DNA of 41,894 bases. It comes from an uncultured Eubacteriales bacterium. Lineage in GTDB: Bacteria > Bacillota > Clostridia > Oscillospirales > CAG-272. The DNA lies in assembly GCA_934503195.1 (NCBI GenBank), contig CAKSVM010000019.1, positions 1-41,894 of the forward strand. The letters are read 5' to 3'. Position 1 is the first letter of the stretch. Each line of letters begins with the position of its first letter. A program made the position numbers and the translations under genes. The notes under the pieces were generated by a model that saw only the letters and a list, made by a program, of their open reading frames with translations, ran no database searches and was not told the origin of the DNA. Positions 1-9,007 of the stretch are shown here, piece after piece.

Positions 1-678
1 GGTCGAGACCTGACGTCCGTAGTAGACGCTCGACACGAGGTTGTGGAGCGAGAGCATGACGCCCTTTGACGTTCCGGTGGTTCCGGAGGTGTAGACGAGC
101 ATCTTGAGTTCCTCGTCCTTCGGCTGGAGATCGAGATAGGTGGTGTCTCCGGCGTCGAGTAGTTCTCTGCCCCGCATCATCAGCGCGCCCATCGAGACGA
201 AGCGGTCGTCCGAATCCTCGGGAGCTAGGTCGATTCCGACGAAATACTTTATCCACGGAAGGCTTCCGGCACTCTCGCGGAGCTTCTGCTCGTAGTGCTT
301 TGAGAAGAAGACGACCTTCGTGTCGCTGTGAGCCAGAATGTTGATGATCTCGGCGATCGGAAGCTCCTTGTCGACCGGGATGTAAACTCCCTCGGAATTG
401 AGGACAGTTAAGTAGGTGAGGATCCACTCATAGCGGTTTTCGCTGATCATCGCGACGTGATCGGCCGTGACTCCGATTGACGCGAGTCCGGTTCCGAGTT
501 CCTCGGTCTCACGCTTGAATTCGTTGTAGGTGACGTCGCGGACATCCTTTGCCATGTAGTCGCGGTAGTAACGGAACGCGATCTTTTCGCCGTCATTCTC
601 GACGGCCTGACGAAGCATATCCTTGAAGTCGGTAAGCGGGGAAACCTCATAGAGAGGGTAATTCTTATTTTTAGCCAT
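1..678 (-). CDS. AMP-dependent acyl-CoA synthetase (long-chain fatty-acid CoA ligase type), N-terminal part, cut by window edge
   Basis: The 226 codons run off the left edge with no stop, so only the N-terminal third or so is present. It is a class I adenylate-forming enzyme, expected to activate a carboxylic (probably fatty) acid with ATP and load it on CoA in the cytoplasm. The decisive motif is the AMP-binding P-loop YTSGTTGTSKGVM at about residues 194-206, preceded by the usual N-terminal segments (KIAFRYYRDY; NRYEWILTYL; GVYIPVDKELP). The start is the ATG at 678, giving MAKNKNYPLYEVSPLTDFK; a GAAAGG ribosome site lies about 13 nt upstream, rather far. The 5' untranslated region contains a 7-bp hairpin (711-717 with 728-734), and no good promoter was seen. 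The substrate cannot be told from this part; other ligases of the family share the same N-terminus. Confidence 0.85.
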   Translation of the reverse strand, partial: MAKNKNYPLYEVSPLTDFKDMLRQAVENDGEKIAFRYYRDYMAKDVRDVTYNEFKRETEELGTGLASIGVTADHVAMISENRYEWILTYLTVLNSEGVYIPVDKELPIAEIINILAHSDTKVVFFSKHYEQKLRESAGSLPWIKYFVGIDLAPEDSDDRFVSMGALMMRGRELLDAGDTTYLDLQPKDEELKMLVYTSGTTGTSKGVMLSLHNLVSSVYYGRQVST

Positions 679-810
679 TATGAAGACCAAGCCTTTCACA
701 GATTCCGATTCGCACGGCATATCTCACCCGTGCGTCTATTTATAAGTGTCCGTTTTGTCCGAAAGGTTACAAATATTTTGACAAGAGCGCGAAAAATATT
801 TTTTTCGTGG

Positions 811-1686
811 TCAGAAGCCGTCCCCGAGTTCGATTTTTCGGAAGGTCCGCGGCGGGACCCCGACCTTTGCCCTGAAGACGCGCGAGAAGTAGTTCTGATC
901 CTCAAACCCGACCATCCGCGCCACCTCGCCGACCGGAAGCTCGGACGCCAGAAGCTCCTTCGCCCGCTCGATCCGCATCGAGAGGATGAAATCCCCCACC
1001 GGCCGCCCGGTCGCCTCGCGGAAGAGATGCGTAAACCGGCTGACCGAAAGGCAGGCCTCCGACGCGAGTTCGTCAGTTGTCGGAGGAGACGCGAGATTCT
1101 CGTAGATTTTGCGGCAGGCGGCGTTTATCCGGCTCTCGCCGGCGTGTCCGACGCGGTTATGCCTGAGCGAATATTTCCGCGCGATTATCCCTAAAAGCCC
1201 GGTGAGCTTCGAAACGCAGAAGGTCTCGTAAAACGGCTTCTTCATCGTGTACTCGCGCGTCATCTCAGCCGAAATCTCCTTGTAGCGCGGGCTCTCGCCC
1301 ATGTCGAAGGCCCTGATTTCGTAAATCCCGAGCTTACGTAAAAGCTCGCCCGCCCCGCGTCCCGTGAAGTGTATGTAATGCGACACCGAGTCGTCCTTCG
1401 CGAGAAACGAATAGATCTGCGGCTCACCCGGACGGAACATTATGATCCCTCCCGCGCCGACCTCGGTGATCTCCGGCTCGGAGTTTCCGCCCGGACACGG
1501 ATTATCGTGAGTCTGGAGCCGGCAGATTCCGCGCTCGATATACAGAATATGGTAGTCGACCCGTCCGGATCTTCTCATGCTTCCCCGGTCGCGCTCCGAG
1601 AGATATTCAATCCCGCAGCTGTTGAGCGCGAGATAGTCGTCCGAGGTTTTCTCCGAGGAGATCCCGGTTTCGCTGTAATCAATCAT
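811..1686 (-). CDS. AraC-family transcriptional regulator, divergent from the nag operon
   Basis: This 291-residue protein has a cupin-like N-terminal sensing domain (about residues 25-150) and a C-terminal double helix-turn-helix AraC DNA-binding domain (about 185-285). Family marks include LASEACLSVSRFTHLFREAT in the first HTH and VARMVGFEDQNYFSRVFR in the second, followed by the terminal P-RTFRK motif. I chose the third in-frame ATG (1686): an AAAGGA site sits 9 nt before it, and the earlier ATGs overlap this site. It is divergently transcribed from nagB with about 160 bp between the start codons, so it is probably the local regulator of the amino-sugar operon, most likely an activator responding to a sugar. 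That role is inferred from position only. Confidence 0.9.
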   Translation of the reverse strand: MIDYSETGISSEKTSDDYLALNSCGIEYLSERDRGSMRRSGRVDYHILYIERGICRLQTHDNPCPGGNSEPEITEVGAGGIIMFRPGEPQIYSFLAKDDSVSHYIHFTGRGAGELLRKLGIYEIRAFDMGESPRYKEISAEMTREYTMKKPFYETFCVSKLTGLLGIIARKYSLRHNRVGHAGESRINAACRKIYENLASPPTTDELASEACLSVSRFTHLFREATGRPVGDFILSMRIERAKELLASELPVGEVARMVGFEDQNYFSRVFRAKVGVPPRTFRKIELGDGF

Positions 1687-1710
1687 CAGAATCATTCCTT
1701 TCATGAGAAG

Positions 1711-1739
1711 ATTATACCACAGATCAAAGGATTTGTCAA
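1711..1739 (-). promoter_or_regulatory. Promoter of the AraC regulator gene (TTGACA-N17-TATAAT)
   Basis: On the minus strand there is a perfect -35 box TTGACA (1734-1739), a 17-bp spacer and a perfect -10 TATAAT (1711-1716) with the extended TGG in front. It lies about 25 bp upstream of the chosen start codon at 1686. Confidence 0.85.
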
Positions 1740-1776
1740 GCGGCGGTTTTGTGCTAATTTTCAGCGTCGCCGTCCA

Positions 1777-1805
1777 TTTACTTTTCGCGCCGTAACTGGT
1801 ATAAT
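1777..1805 (+). promoter_or_regulatory. Promoter of the nagB-nagA operon (TTTACT-N17-TATAAT)
   Basis: There is a -35-like TTTACT (1777-1782), a 17-bp spacer, and -10 TATAAT (1800-1805) preceded by TGG (extended -10). The -35 box matches consensus in four of six positions, which fits a promoter needing an activator such as the divergent AraC protein. It ends about 42 bp before the nagB start. Confidence 0.75.
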
Positions 1806-1847
1806 AGATGTGAAATCAACGCCGCCATGGCGGAAAGGAAACTCATC

Positions 1848-2696
1848 ATGAACATAAATCTCATCCCCGAAAACGAACTCGGACAAGGCAGCGGAATCAA
1901 GCTCGCCGTCTGCGACACCGAACACGATCTCTACTGGCGTATGGCCATCGAGGTTCTCGAAGTCATAAAGGAAAACAACGATAAGAACGAGGTCACGATC
2001 ATGGTCGTCCCCTACGGTCCGCTCGGCCCCTACAGCCGGATAGTCTATCTTGTGAACAAATACCGCGTCAGCCTCAGACGCTGCACCTTCATCAACATGG
2101 ACGAGTATCTCACCGACGAACACACCTACATCGACAAGGCCGACCCGCTCTCCTTCCGCGGCGGAATGGATCGGATCTTCTACTCGCGGATCGACGACGA
2201 GCTGAACGTCCTGCCCGAAAACCGTTACTTCCCGATCCCCGGCGAGGAATACCGCGTCGCCGAACTCATAAAGAAGGCCGGAAAGCTCGACATGGCGTGG
2301 GGCGGAGTCGGAATCAACGGACATTTCGCCTTCAACGAGCCGCCGGAACCCGGTGAAATCTGCTCCCCCGACGAATTCCTCGACCGCCCGACCAGAGTTC
2401 TTAAGATCTCGCGCGAGACCAAGACGATCAACGCCTACATGAACTGCGGGGGCGATCTTGACGGAATCCCGAAATACTGTATCACGGTCGGAATGAAAGA
2501 GATGTACGGCGCGAAGAGAGTCAGAATGTGTATGCCGCGCGACTGGAACGCCGGCGCGCTCCGGAAGATCCTCCACGGCGGCGAAACGGCCTCGGTTCCC
2601 TGCTCGCTCTTCAACCGCCACCCGGACGCCGTCCTCTACGCCGCGAGAGTCGCGCTGACCTCGCCCGTGCCCGAGATCAGAATCTACAACAAATGA
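1848..2696 (+). CDS. nagB: Glucosamine-6-phosphate deaminase-like protein (NagB family)
   Basis: This 282-residue protein belongs to the NagB/6-phosphogluconolactonase-type sugar-phosphate isomerase family. The predicted reaction is glucosamine-6-phosphate + H2O to fructose-6-phosphate + ammonia in the cytoplasm. Family marks are FINMDEYL (catalytic Asp about residue 85), GGVGINGHFAFNEP (His about 159, Glu about 164) and IPKYCITVGM near residue 210. The residue before the Gly-His of the central motif is Asn rather than the Asp of the E. coli enzyme. The chosen ATG at 1848 follows GGAAAGGAA by 7-8 nt; an upstream in-frame ATG at 1827 overlaps that ribosome site and is rejected. The protein is slightly longer than E. 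coli NagB. Its stop overlaps the nagA start (ATGA), so the two are translationally coupled. A divergent paralogue acting on another amino-sugar phosphate is possible. Confidence 0.88.
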   Translation: MNINLIPENELGQGSGIKLAVCDTEHDLYWRMAIEVLEVIKENNDKNEVTIMVVPYGPLGPYSRIVYLVNKYRVSLRRCTFINMDEYLTDEHTYIDKADPLSFRGGMDRIFYSRIDDELNVLPENRYFPIPGEEYRVAELIKKAGKLDMAWGGVGINGHFAFNEPPEPGEICSPDEFLDRPTRVLKISRETKTINAYMNCGGDLDGIPKYCITVGMKEMYGAKRVRMCMPRDWNAGALRKILHGGETASVPCSLFNRHPDAVLYAARVALTSPVPEIRIYNK

Positions 2697-3859
2697 CCGC
2701 GGTAAAGGGAAAAGACCGGATCGTCCTCATCGAAAACGGGAAAATCGCCGACGAAAACGCGGAAAAAATTCCGACCGGAGCCGAGCTTTACAACTTCTCC
2801 GACGACTTCGTTCTCCCGGCCTTCATCGAGCTTCACGCGCACGGCGGCGGTGGATATGACTTCATCGACGGCACTGACGAGAGCTTTGAGAAAATCCTCG
2901 GAACCCATCTCTCGCACGGCGTCGCGACGCTCTGCCCGACTCTCTGCGCCTGCGATTTCGACTCGACGCTGAAATTCCTCGGATACTGCGAAAGCGTGTC
3001 CAACGAAAGCTTTGCCGGAGTCCACCTCGAAGGCCCCTTCCTCTCGAAGAAAATGTGCGGCGCGCAGAATCTTTCGTATATTGTAGAACCGACCCGCGAA
3101 ATGGCGGAGGCTCTCGAAGGTCACTCCGACGTCATCGCGAGAATCACCGCCGCGCCTGAGATTCCGGGCGTCCTGAAGCTCGCCGGAAGGCTTGCCGGAC
3201 GCAAAGTCAGCTTCTCGATCGGCCACAGTGACTGCGACGCGAAGCTCGCCAGAGAAGCGGTGGAATCGGGATTTTCGTCGGTCACGCATCTCTTCTGCTC
3301 GACTCCCGGGCGGCACAAGGACAAAAGCTTCGTCGTGGGCGGACTCATCGAGGAGGCGCTGATAAACGATTCTCTCTTTGTCGAGCTGATCGGCGACGGT
3401 CATCACGTCTGCCGCGAAAGTCTGATTCTGACCGAAAAATGCAAGTCGGCCGGGAAAATCGCGATCGTCTCGGACGCCATGCGCGCCGCCGGAACCGGAA
3501 AGTCAAACCTCGCCGATGACGACGAGGTCACCGAAAGCTATCTCGGCGCGAAGCTCCCCGGAAACCGTGTGATCATCGAGGGCGGCGTGGCGAAGCTCCC
3601 CGACCGTTCAAGCTTTGCCGGGAGTCTGGCCGTGGGCGACACGATGGTGAGGGCTCTGTGCGGAAAATACCGCCTCCCGCTCGGAAAAGTCTCTGAGATG
3701 ATGTCAAAGACCCCGGCGAAAATCCTCGGCCTCTCCGACCGCGGCGAGATAAAGAAGGGACTCCGCGCCGATCTCACGATCCTTGACCGCGATTACTCGA
3801 CAAAAGCCGTCTTCCGCGCCGGAAAGCTTGTTTACACACGAAAGGATTCAGAATGCTGA
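2693..3859 (+). CDS. nagA: N-acetylglucosamine-6-phosphate deacetylase
   Basis: This 388-residue amidohydrolase-superfamily enzyme is predicted to convert GlcNAc-6-phosphate to glucosamine-6-phosphate and acetate, feeding NagB. Visible motifs are ELHAHGGGG (metal-binding His48 and His50), VHLEGPF (Glu113, metal ligand), SIGHSD (His178), VTHLF (His199), GDGHHV (His238) and IVSDAM with catalytic Asp261. The length fits the family, although the N-terminal beta-sandwich looks somewhat short. The start is the ATG at 2693, overlapping the nagB stop by 4 nt; a longer open frame back to 2528 is only the other frame of nagB. The 3' end overlaps the next gene by 7 nt. It would also process GlcNAc-6-phosphate released by the MurQ encoded at 15.6 kb. 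Confidence 0.93.
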   Translation: MTAVKGKDRIVLIENGKIADENAEKIPTGAELYNFSDDFVLPAFIELHAHGGGGYDFIDGTDESFEKILGTHLSHGVATLCPTLCACDFDSTLKFLGYCESVSNESFAGVHLEGPFLSKKMCGAQNLSYIVEPTREMAEALEGHSDVIARITAAPEIPGVLKLAGRLAGRKVSFSIGHSDCDAKLAREAVESGFSSVTHLFCSTPGRHKDKSFVVGGLIEEALINDSLFVELIGDGHHVCRESLILTEKCKSAGKIAIVSDAMRAAGTGKSNLADDDEVTESYLGAKLPGNRVIIEGGVAKLPDRSSFAGSLAVGDTMVRALCGKYRLPLGKVSEMMSKTPAKILGLSDRGEIKKGLRADLTILDRDYSTKAVFRAGKLVYTRKDSEC

Positions 3860-5526
3860 AACTGATCACCACACAGAAAAAAGTCCTCCCGACCGACACC
3901 GATTTTTCGGAATACGGGATAAATTCCGCGTCGACGCTCAGAAACGAGCCGTTTTCGTTCCAGCTCGTATATAAGTCAGAGTCAGAAATCCGTCAGCCCG
4001 TGACGCTCGACATAGATTCCCCGCTCCCGGTGAAGGAATGGCGGATCGACTTCGTCCCGGTCTCCTACGCGGCAAACGACTATGACGAGCGCGGATACGT
4101 CTCTGACGCGCCGGGACTTTACCCCGATCTCCTCGAAGAGCGTCCGGCGAGACCCGAAATCATCGAAAAAGGCGGCCTTCACTACGAAAAGGACGTGAAA
4201 TATCTCCTTAACGCGAGCGACCGTATCGCCCAGACCGTCCTTGTGACGGTAAACCCGGATTCCGCGGAAATGGCTCCCGGCGTATATGAGATAAACTGTA
4301 CTCTCCGCGCGCTGTCGGATCTGTCGGTCATCGGAAAGGCGTCGCTGCGGCTCGGAATCATCGGCGCGTCCCTCCCGGAGCAGACTGAAAAGTACACGAA
4401 CTGGTTCCACGTCGACTCGCTCTGCGACTTCTACAACGTCGAGCCGTATTCGGACGAGTTCTACCGTTACTTCATAAGCTTCATAAAGAACGCGGCGGCG
4501 CACCGGATGAACACGCTTCTCCTCCCCGCCTTCACGCCCGCGCTCGACACCCCGATCGGTCACGCCAGACGAAACGTTCAGCTCGTCGGCATCGGAAAAA
4601 ACGGCTCAGGATGGAGCTTCGACTTCACGGAGCTTTCAAAATTCATGCGGATCGCGTCGGATAACGGGATCAGATACTTCGAGCACTGCCACCTTTTCTC
4701 GCAGTGGGGAGCGGCTCACGCGCCGTGTATCTACGACAAAGACGGAAATCTCCTCTTCGGCTGGGACACCGACGCCGCGGGCGGGGAATACCGGAGCTTC
4801 ATCCGGAGCTATCTTGAAAGCTTCATCGCCTTTGTCCGCTCGGAGGGCTATTCCGACGACCGGATCATCTTCCACATCTCGGACGAGCCGACCGAAAAGC
4901 AGCTTGAGGGCTACAGAAGGGCTCACGACACGATCGCGGATCTCATCGACGGCTTTGACCAGATCGACGCGCTCTCGGACGTCAGCTTCTCAAGGACCGG
5001 ACTTGTCAAAACCCCGGTCGCCTTCATCGCCAAGGCCGACGAGTTTGACGGCGAGTGCGATAATCTCTGGCTCTACTACACCTGCGGAACCTACGCGAAA
5101 AACTGCTCGAACCGTCTTGTCACGAACACCCCGGCGCGTACCCGGGTTCTTGGCGCGCAGATGTTCCGCTACAGGGCGACCGGATTCCTGCAATGGGGCT
5201 ACAACTTCTACTACGACCGCATGAGCGAGGGCTGGTTTGACCCGCGCGTCAACCCGGACGGCTACAAGCTTCTGCCGGGCTGCTCGTATCTCTGCTATCC
5301 CGAAAAGGACGGCGCGACCCCCTCCCTGCGCGAGGTTCACATGGCCGAGGCGTTTGACGATCTTCGCGCTCTGCGGCTGCTCGAAAGCCATATCGGACGC
5401 GGAAAGACGCTTGAAGTCTGCGAAAATCATCTCGGAAAGCTCGACAATCACACAATCCCCGAAGGCAACGCGATGTTCGTCCTGAGGGAGGAAATCAATC
5501 GAAGGATAAAGGAATGTACAGAATAG
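3853..5526 (+). CDS. GH123-like (DUF4091) glycosidase, cytoplasmic
   Basis: This 557-residue protein resembles the DUF4091/glycoside hydrolase 123 family, whose characterised members are beta-N-acetylgalactosaminidases using substrate-assisted catalysis with an adjacent Asp-Glu pair. It shows an N-terminal beta-rich region (residues 1-175) and a catalytic (beta/alpha)8-like domain (about 180-500). At the expected place is IIFHISDEPTEKQ, giving Asp344-Glu345 in this protein. Aromatic-rich strands follow (LWLYYTCG, GFLQWGYNFYYDR), as usual for sugar sites. No signal peptide is present, so it should act inside the cell. It starts with ATG at 3853 after AAAGGA, overlapping nagA by 7 nt and the next gene by 13 nt. 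Its place in an N-acetylhexosamine operon supports an N-acetylhexosaminide substrate; GalNAc is inferred from the family only. Confidence 0.78.
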   Translation: MLKLITTQKKVLPTDTDFSEYGINSASTLRNEPFSFQLVYKSESEIRQPVTLDIDSPLPVKEWRIDFVPVSYAANDYDERGYVSDAPGLYPDLLEERPARPEIIEKGGLHYEKDVKYLLNASDRIAQTVLVTVNPDSAEMAPGVYEINCTLRALSDLSVIGKASLRLGIIGASLPEQTEKYTNWFHVDSLCDFYNVEPYSDEFYRYFISFIKNAAAHRMNTLLLPAFTPALDTPIGHARRNVQLVGIGKNGSGWSFDFTELSKFMRIASDNGIRYFEHCHLFSQWGAAHAPCIYDKDGNLLFGWDTDAAGGEYRSFIRSYLESFIAFVRSEGYSDDRIIFHISDEPTEKQLEGYRRAHDTIADLIDGFDQIDALSDVSFSRTGLVKTPVAFIAKADEFDGECDNLWLYYTCGTYAKNCSNRLVTNTPARTRVLGAQMFRYRATGFLQWGYNFYYDRMSEGWFDPRVNPDGYKLLPGCSYLCYPEKDGATPSLREVHMAEAFDDLRALRLLESHIGRGKTLEVCENHLGKLDNHTIPEGNAMFVLREEINRRIKECTE

Positions 5527-6638
5527 GAATCATCGGCTGCGGAGGACGTATGACCTCGCTTCTGCCGCTTATCGAAGCCGAAAAGGATCTTGAGATCGCC
5601 GCCGTCGCCGACCCCGACATAACGGGAATGACCGCGAAGTTCGAAAAACGCGGATACTCGCCGACACTCTACGGCGACGCGGAATCAATGCTCGGCTCTG
5701 AAACCCTTGACGGCGTCATGATCGGCACGCGCTGTTCGCTTCACACGCCTATGGCACTTCTCGCCGCGAAGAAGAATGTCCCGATCTTCCTCGAAAAGCC
5801 GGTCAGCGTAAGTCATGAACAGCTCGAAGAGCTTAAGACCCTTCTCCCGATGTCGGACAGGATCGTCGTGTCGTTTCCGCTGAGGCTGACCTCGATAGTC
5901 GCGAGGGTGAAAGAGCTTCTCAATGAGGACACAATCGGCCGGATCGAGCATATTCAGGCGTGGAACAACGTCTACTACGGCCGCGGATACTACAAGAAAT
6001 GGTACCGCGACGATCACGAGACCGGCGGACTCTTTCTACAGAAGTCGACGCACGATTTTGACTACATCCTGAGTCTGCTTGAGGGCGAGAAGCCGATCCG
6101 GATCTGCGCGGCGGAGTCGAAAAGAGTCTTCACCGGGAATATGCCGGCCGGGCAGAAATGTGCCGACTGTCCGAAGGCGGCCGAATGCCCCGAGAGCCCC
6201 GAAAATCTCAGAAAGGCGGGCGAGCCGGAAAACGGTGAGTTCTGCGCCTTCGCGGTCGACACCGGAAATCAGGACAGCGGAAGCGCGATCTTAGAATTTG
6301 AGTCGGGACTCCACGCCGTCTACTCGCAGGATTTCATCGTCCGCAAGAAGGCCGGACGCCGCGGCGCGCGTCTCATCGGCTACAAGGGCACGCTGGAGTT
6401 TGATTTCAAAACGTCGGAGATAAAGCTCTTCCATCATTTCGAGGACAAGGTCGAGACGATAAAGGTCACCGATACCGGAAATCACAGCGGCGGCGACTCA
6501 AAGCTCATCGAAAACTTCGCGAATGTCGTCCGCGGCCGCTCAAAGTCGGAAGCCACGCTCGCCGAGGGGATTGAAAGCGCGCGGTTATGTCTCGCGGCGC
6601 GCGACTCGGCGGTTAATCACAGATTCATAGAACTATGA
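5514..6638 (+). CDS. Gfo/Idh/MocA-family NAD(P)-dependent oxidoreductase with Cys-rich insert
   Basis: This 374-residue protein has an N-terminal Rossmann fold (IGIIGCGGRM dinucleotide motif at residues 4-13; PIFLEKPVS, the family EKP motif, near residue 95) and a C-terminal alpha/beta substrate domain. A cysteine cluster CADCPKAAEC (about residues 217-226) is a likely metal or structural site, as seen in a subset of this family. Typical substrates are sugars, inositols and their derivatives, and a few relatives are NAD-dependent glycosidases (GH109), so a role in modifying or cleaving an N-acetylhexosamine derivative is possible. It is the last gene of the nag operon: it overlaps the GH123-like gene by 13 nt and is followed 6 nt later by a terminator hairpin. 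The exact substrate is unknown. Confidence 0.85.
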   Translation: MYRIGIIGCGGRMTSLLPLIEAEKDLEIAAVADPDITGMTAKFEKRGYSPTLYGDAESMLGSETLDGVMIGTRCSLHTPMALLAAKKNVPIFLEKPVSVSHEQLEELKTLLPMSDRIVVSFPLRLTSIVARVKELLNEDTIGRIEHIQAWNNVYYGRGYYKKWYRDDHETGGLFLQKSTHDFDYILSLLEGEKPIRICAAESKRVFTGNMPAGQKCADCPKAAECPESPENLRKAGEPENGEFCAFAVDTGNQDSGSAILEFESGLHAVYSQDFIVRKKAGRRGARLIGYKGTLEFDFKTSEIKLFHHFEDKVETIKVTDTGNHSGGDSKLIENFANVVRGRSKSEATLAEGIESARLCLAARDSAVNHRFIEL

Positions 6639-6644
6639 GGCACA

Positions 6645-6684
6645 AAGCCCCGCGGGAAATTCCCGCGGGGGCTTGCGTTTATTT
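6645..6684 (+). terminator. Intrinsic terminator of the nag operon
   Basis: An inverted repeat with arms AGCCCCGCGGGA and TCCCGCGGGGGCT, loop AAT, is followed by a T-rich tract (GTTTATTTTTCTTT). It lies just after the oxidoreductase stop and may also serve the convergent gene ending at 6690, although the minus-side T tract is poor. Confidence 0.85.
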
Positions 6685-6689
6685 TTCTT

Positions 6690-8987
6690 TCAGCGCAGTG
6701 TGAGATAGAAGTGTGAATCAACACGGTTTTCCGGCCAGAATTTATCCGCGTTTTCGCAGAGGAGCCGACTTTTTCCGCTCTTCATGTCACAGCTGTAAAG
6801 ATTTCCGTCAGAGATATACAGGAGCGTGTTTTCGTCGACGCGGGAATACTTTCCGACGTCTTTCGCGATCTCACGGCTCTTGCCGTTTTCGAATATCTTC
6901 AGCCCGTCACCAGTCACCGCGACGATGATTCCGTCGTCGTAGATATCGGTCTGTCCGAGGATAACGTCCCCAGCGAGCGAAGCGCGACGGTCGTCCTTAT
7001 ACGAACAGATATCCGCGTAAATAGTTTCTCCGTCATCGCGAACGTTATCCGCGTACCAGATCGTCGTATCGTCGGCATCGATCATAATCCCATTATCGGT
7101 CATGAGGTTCAGACTCTCAATGACGCTTCCTCTGACCTTTCCGGTGTAGAAATCGCCACTCATGTCGCTGAGATAGACGCTGCCGCCCGAAATTCCGAAT
7201 GAAACTATATAATTGTCGCAGGCCTCGCCAAACTGCTTTGCCGCGCTCTCGGAGAGCCGGAGAATCTGACCGTTTTCAGTAAAGAGAATCGAGTTTGTCT
7301 CTGATCTGTCAATGAAGAAGAACTTGCGCGCCACGTCGAGCGAAACCTCATTAAGGTCGAATCGTTTTTCGCTGTTTTCAAGCTGGTCGAGCGTTTTGAT
7401 AATCCTTCCGCCCATCACGGCCGCCGAGTCGGTGAATCTCAGGCCGAGACTCTCGACTCTTCCGTTTTTGCAGGAATAGAGTTCGCTCACCGGGCAGTCG
7501 AATCTGCCGGAACTAACGCTGATTCTCAGACTTTCGCGGGTTTTCACCTCGTCCCACGCGATGAGCGCGGCGTTGTAGGCGTCATAATCGACCTTACGGC
7601 TTCCTGCCATTCTGTAGTAGCAGAAGCGCAGCCACTGGGTTTCCTCGCCCTTCGCGATTTCTCCGCCTGACGGATTCATTATATGCTTCAGCTCTGCCCT
7701 GATCTCGTCGGTCACGGAGAAGAATTCCTCGGCCTCCCCGGTCGCCTTGTACTTCTGGTAGAAGTCATTGAGAGCCTTCTGATAATCGTTTTCAAATGTG
7801 GTCTTTCCCTCGCAGTATTCCTTTATCGAATAATTCCGGTTCGTGTCGGGGTTTGTCGGGAGCATAGAGACCGGGGCGGTGAGGGAAATGTAAAGATCCT
7901 TGTCCCCCTCCGACGGCCATCTCTCATTGATACTGAAGAACGAATAGGTCGGATATGTATAGTCGTCACGATCGGGTCTTTTAGCCTTTGAGTCGGCGTC
8001 GAGATACGGATCATCCACATAGTCGCCGAACTTCACCATTTCCTCGCATTTATTCGAGAAATAGACCGTTCCGTCAGACGAAACCCCGAAAACTGAAGCG
8101 TTGTCGCCGAGCTTTCCGACCTCGCCGCCGCTCACACCGACGCGGTAAAGACTCATATCTGAGTTCGCGCCATCATCCGCCCACTTAGTAAAGAGAATAT
8201 TCTCAGGGTCCGAAGAATCGACAACCTCAATAACCTCATCCGCGAGCGTCTTCATTTCATCCGATCCGTCAGCGGATCCCGAAAGAATCGTATACGAGCT
8301 GCCATCCCAGCGGAAAATTATAACCCGCTTTGATTCATTGGCAGCGAAAGTGTCGACATTCCCTGAAAGTGTCACTGACTTCTCGCCGTCATAGTACGAG
8401 AGTGCCTTATAAGCGTTCTTATATAGAATCGTACCGTCGTCAAAGAGCTGGCACTGATACGAAATGACTTTTTCTTCGACGACCTCAACGACTTCGCGGT
8501 TCTTGTCCGAGCCGTTTTTCAGCTTTGAGACCTCAGTGCGGCAAAGCGTTCCGGTGAGATCACTATTTAGTCCACTAAAGAAACATATGTACTTGTGATC
8601 AGGCGTGAACATGGCAAGCCCCGAATCCACATCTCCGCTCACAGAGCAGATCTCCAGCGTCTTGTTTTTACCGATATCCTTTAGGAGCTTAAGCTTTCCC
8701 TCCGACGCCACAACGCACATAGCAGTATCACTCATTCCGCAAGAAGTGGAAAAAAGAATCACCCCAAGAATGAGAATCACCGCCAGAATTACCGCTCCGA
8801 CCGCAAAAAGGCCTTTCTTACCGATCCTTCTTTTAAGCTCGTCTCCAAGCTCCTTCGCCGCGGCGTCGACATTTGCCTTTGCACGCGCGACATCCTCCTT
8901 TGTCACCTCGTCGGTCGTCTTCGCGCCACACTTCGGGCAGATTTCTTCCTTTTCGGAAATGGTTTTGCCGCATTTTTTACAGAACAT
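6690..8987 (-). CDS. Zinc-ribbon, single-TM protein with large beta-propeller-like extracytoplasmic domain
   Basis: This 765-residue protein has no recognised function. It begins with a zinc ribbon, CKKCGKTISEKEEICPKCG (Cys3, 6, 17, 20), then a charged helical linker (about 28-57), one transmembrane helix (about 59-80) and a long domain of roughly 680 residues. That domain is rich in repeated beta-strand units such as DGTILYKNAYKALSYYDG and DDGIIVAVTGDGLKIFENG, suggesting a beta-propeller outside the membrane. The likely topology is ribbon inside and propeller outside, as in other bacterial zinc-ribbon membrane proteins. The start has an excellent AAGGAGGA site 8 nt upstream. It lies 20 nt downstream of an HTH-protein gene and probably shares its transcript. 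The context suggests a signalling or monitoring pair; no enzymatic motif is seen. Confidence 0.75.
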   Translation of the reverse strand: MFCKKCGKTISEKEEICPKCGAKTTDEVTKEDVARAKANVDAAAKELGDELKRRIGKKGLFAVGAVILAVILILGVILFSTSCGMSDTAMCVVASEGKLKLLKDIGKNKTLEICSVSGDVDSGLAMFTPDHKYICFFSGLNSDLTGTLCRTEVSKLKNGSDKNREVVEVVEEKVISYQCQLFDDGTILYKNAYKALSYYDGEKSVTLSGNVDTFAANESKRVIIFRWDGSSYTILSGSADGSDEMKTLADEVIEVVDSSDPENILFTKWADDGANSDMSLYRVGVSGGEVGKLGDNASVFGVSSDGTVYFSNKCEEMVKFGDYVDDPYLDADSKAKRPDRDDYTYPTYSFFSINERWPSEGDKDLYISLTAPVSMLPTNPDTNRNYSIKEYCEGKTTFENDYQKALNDFYQKYKATGEAEEFFSVTDEIRAELKHIMNPSGGEIAKGEETQWLRFCYYRMAGSRKVDYDAYNAALIAWDEVKTRESLRISVSSGRFDCPVSELYSCKNGRVESLGLRFTDSAAVMGGRIIKTLDQLENSEKRFDLNEVSLDVARKFFFIDRSETNSILFTENGQILRLSESAAKQFGEACDNYIVSFGISGGSVYLSDMSGDFYTGKVRGSVIESLNLMTDNGIMIDADDTTIWYADNVRDDGETIYADICSYKDDRRASLAGDVILGQTDIYDDGIIVAVTGDGLKIFENGKSREIAKDVGKYSRVDENTLLYISDGNLYSCDMKSGKSRLLCENADKFWPENRVDSHFYLTLR

Positions 8988-9007
8988 TTTGAAAATCCTC
9001 CTTATTA

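Noticed and set aside
2528..2692. Longer N-terminus for NagA
   Set aside because: The extra 55 codons are the other frame of nagB, Arg/Pro-rich, and lie before the 4-nt ATGA coupling site.
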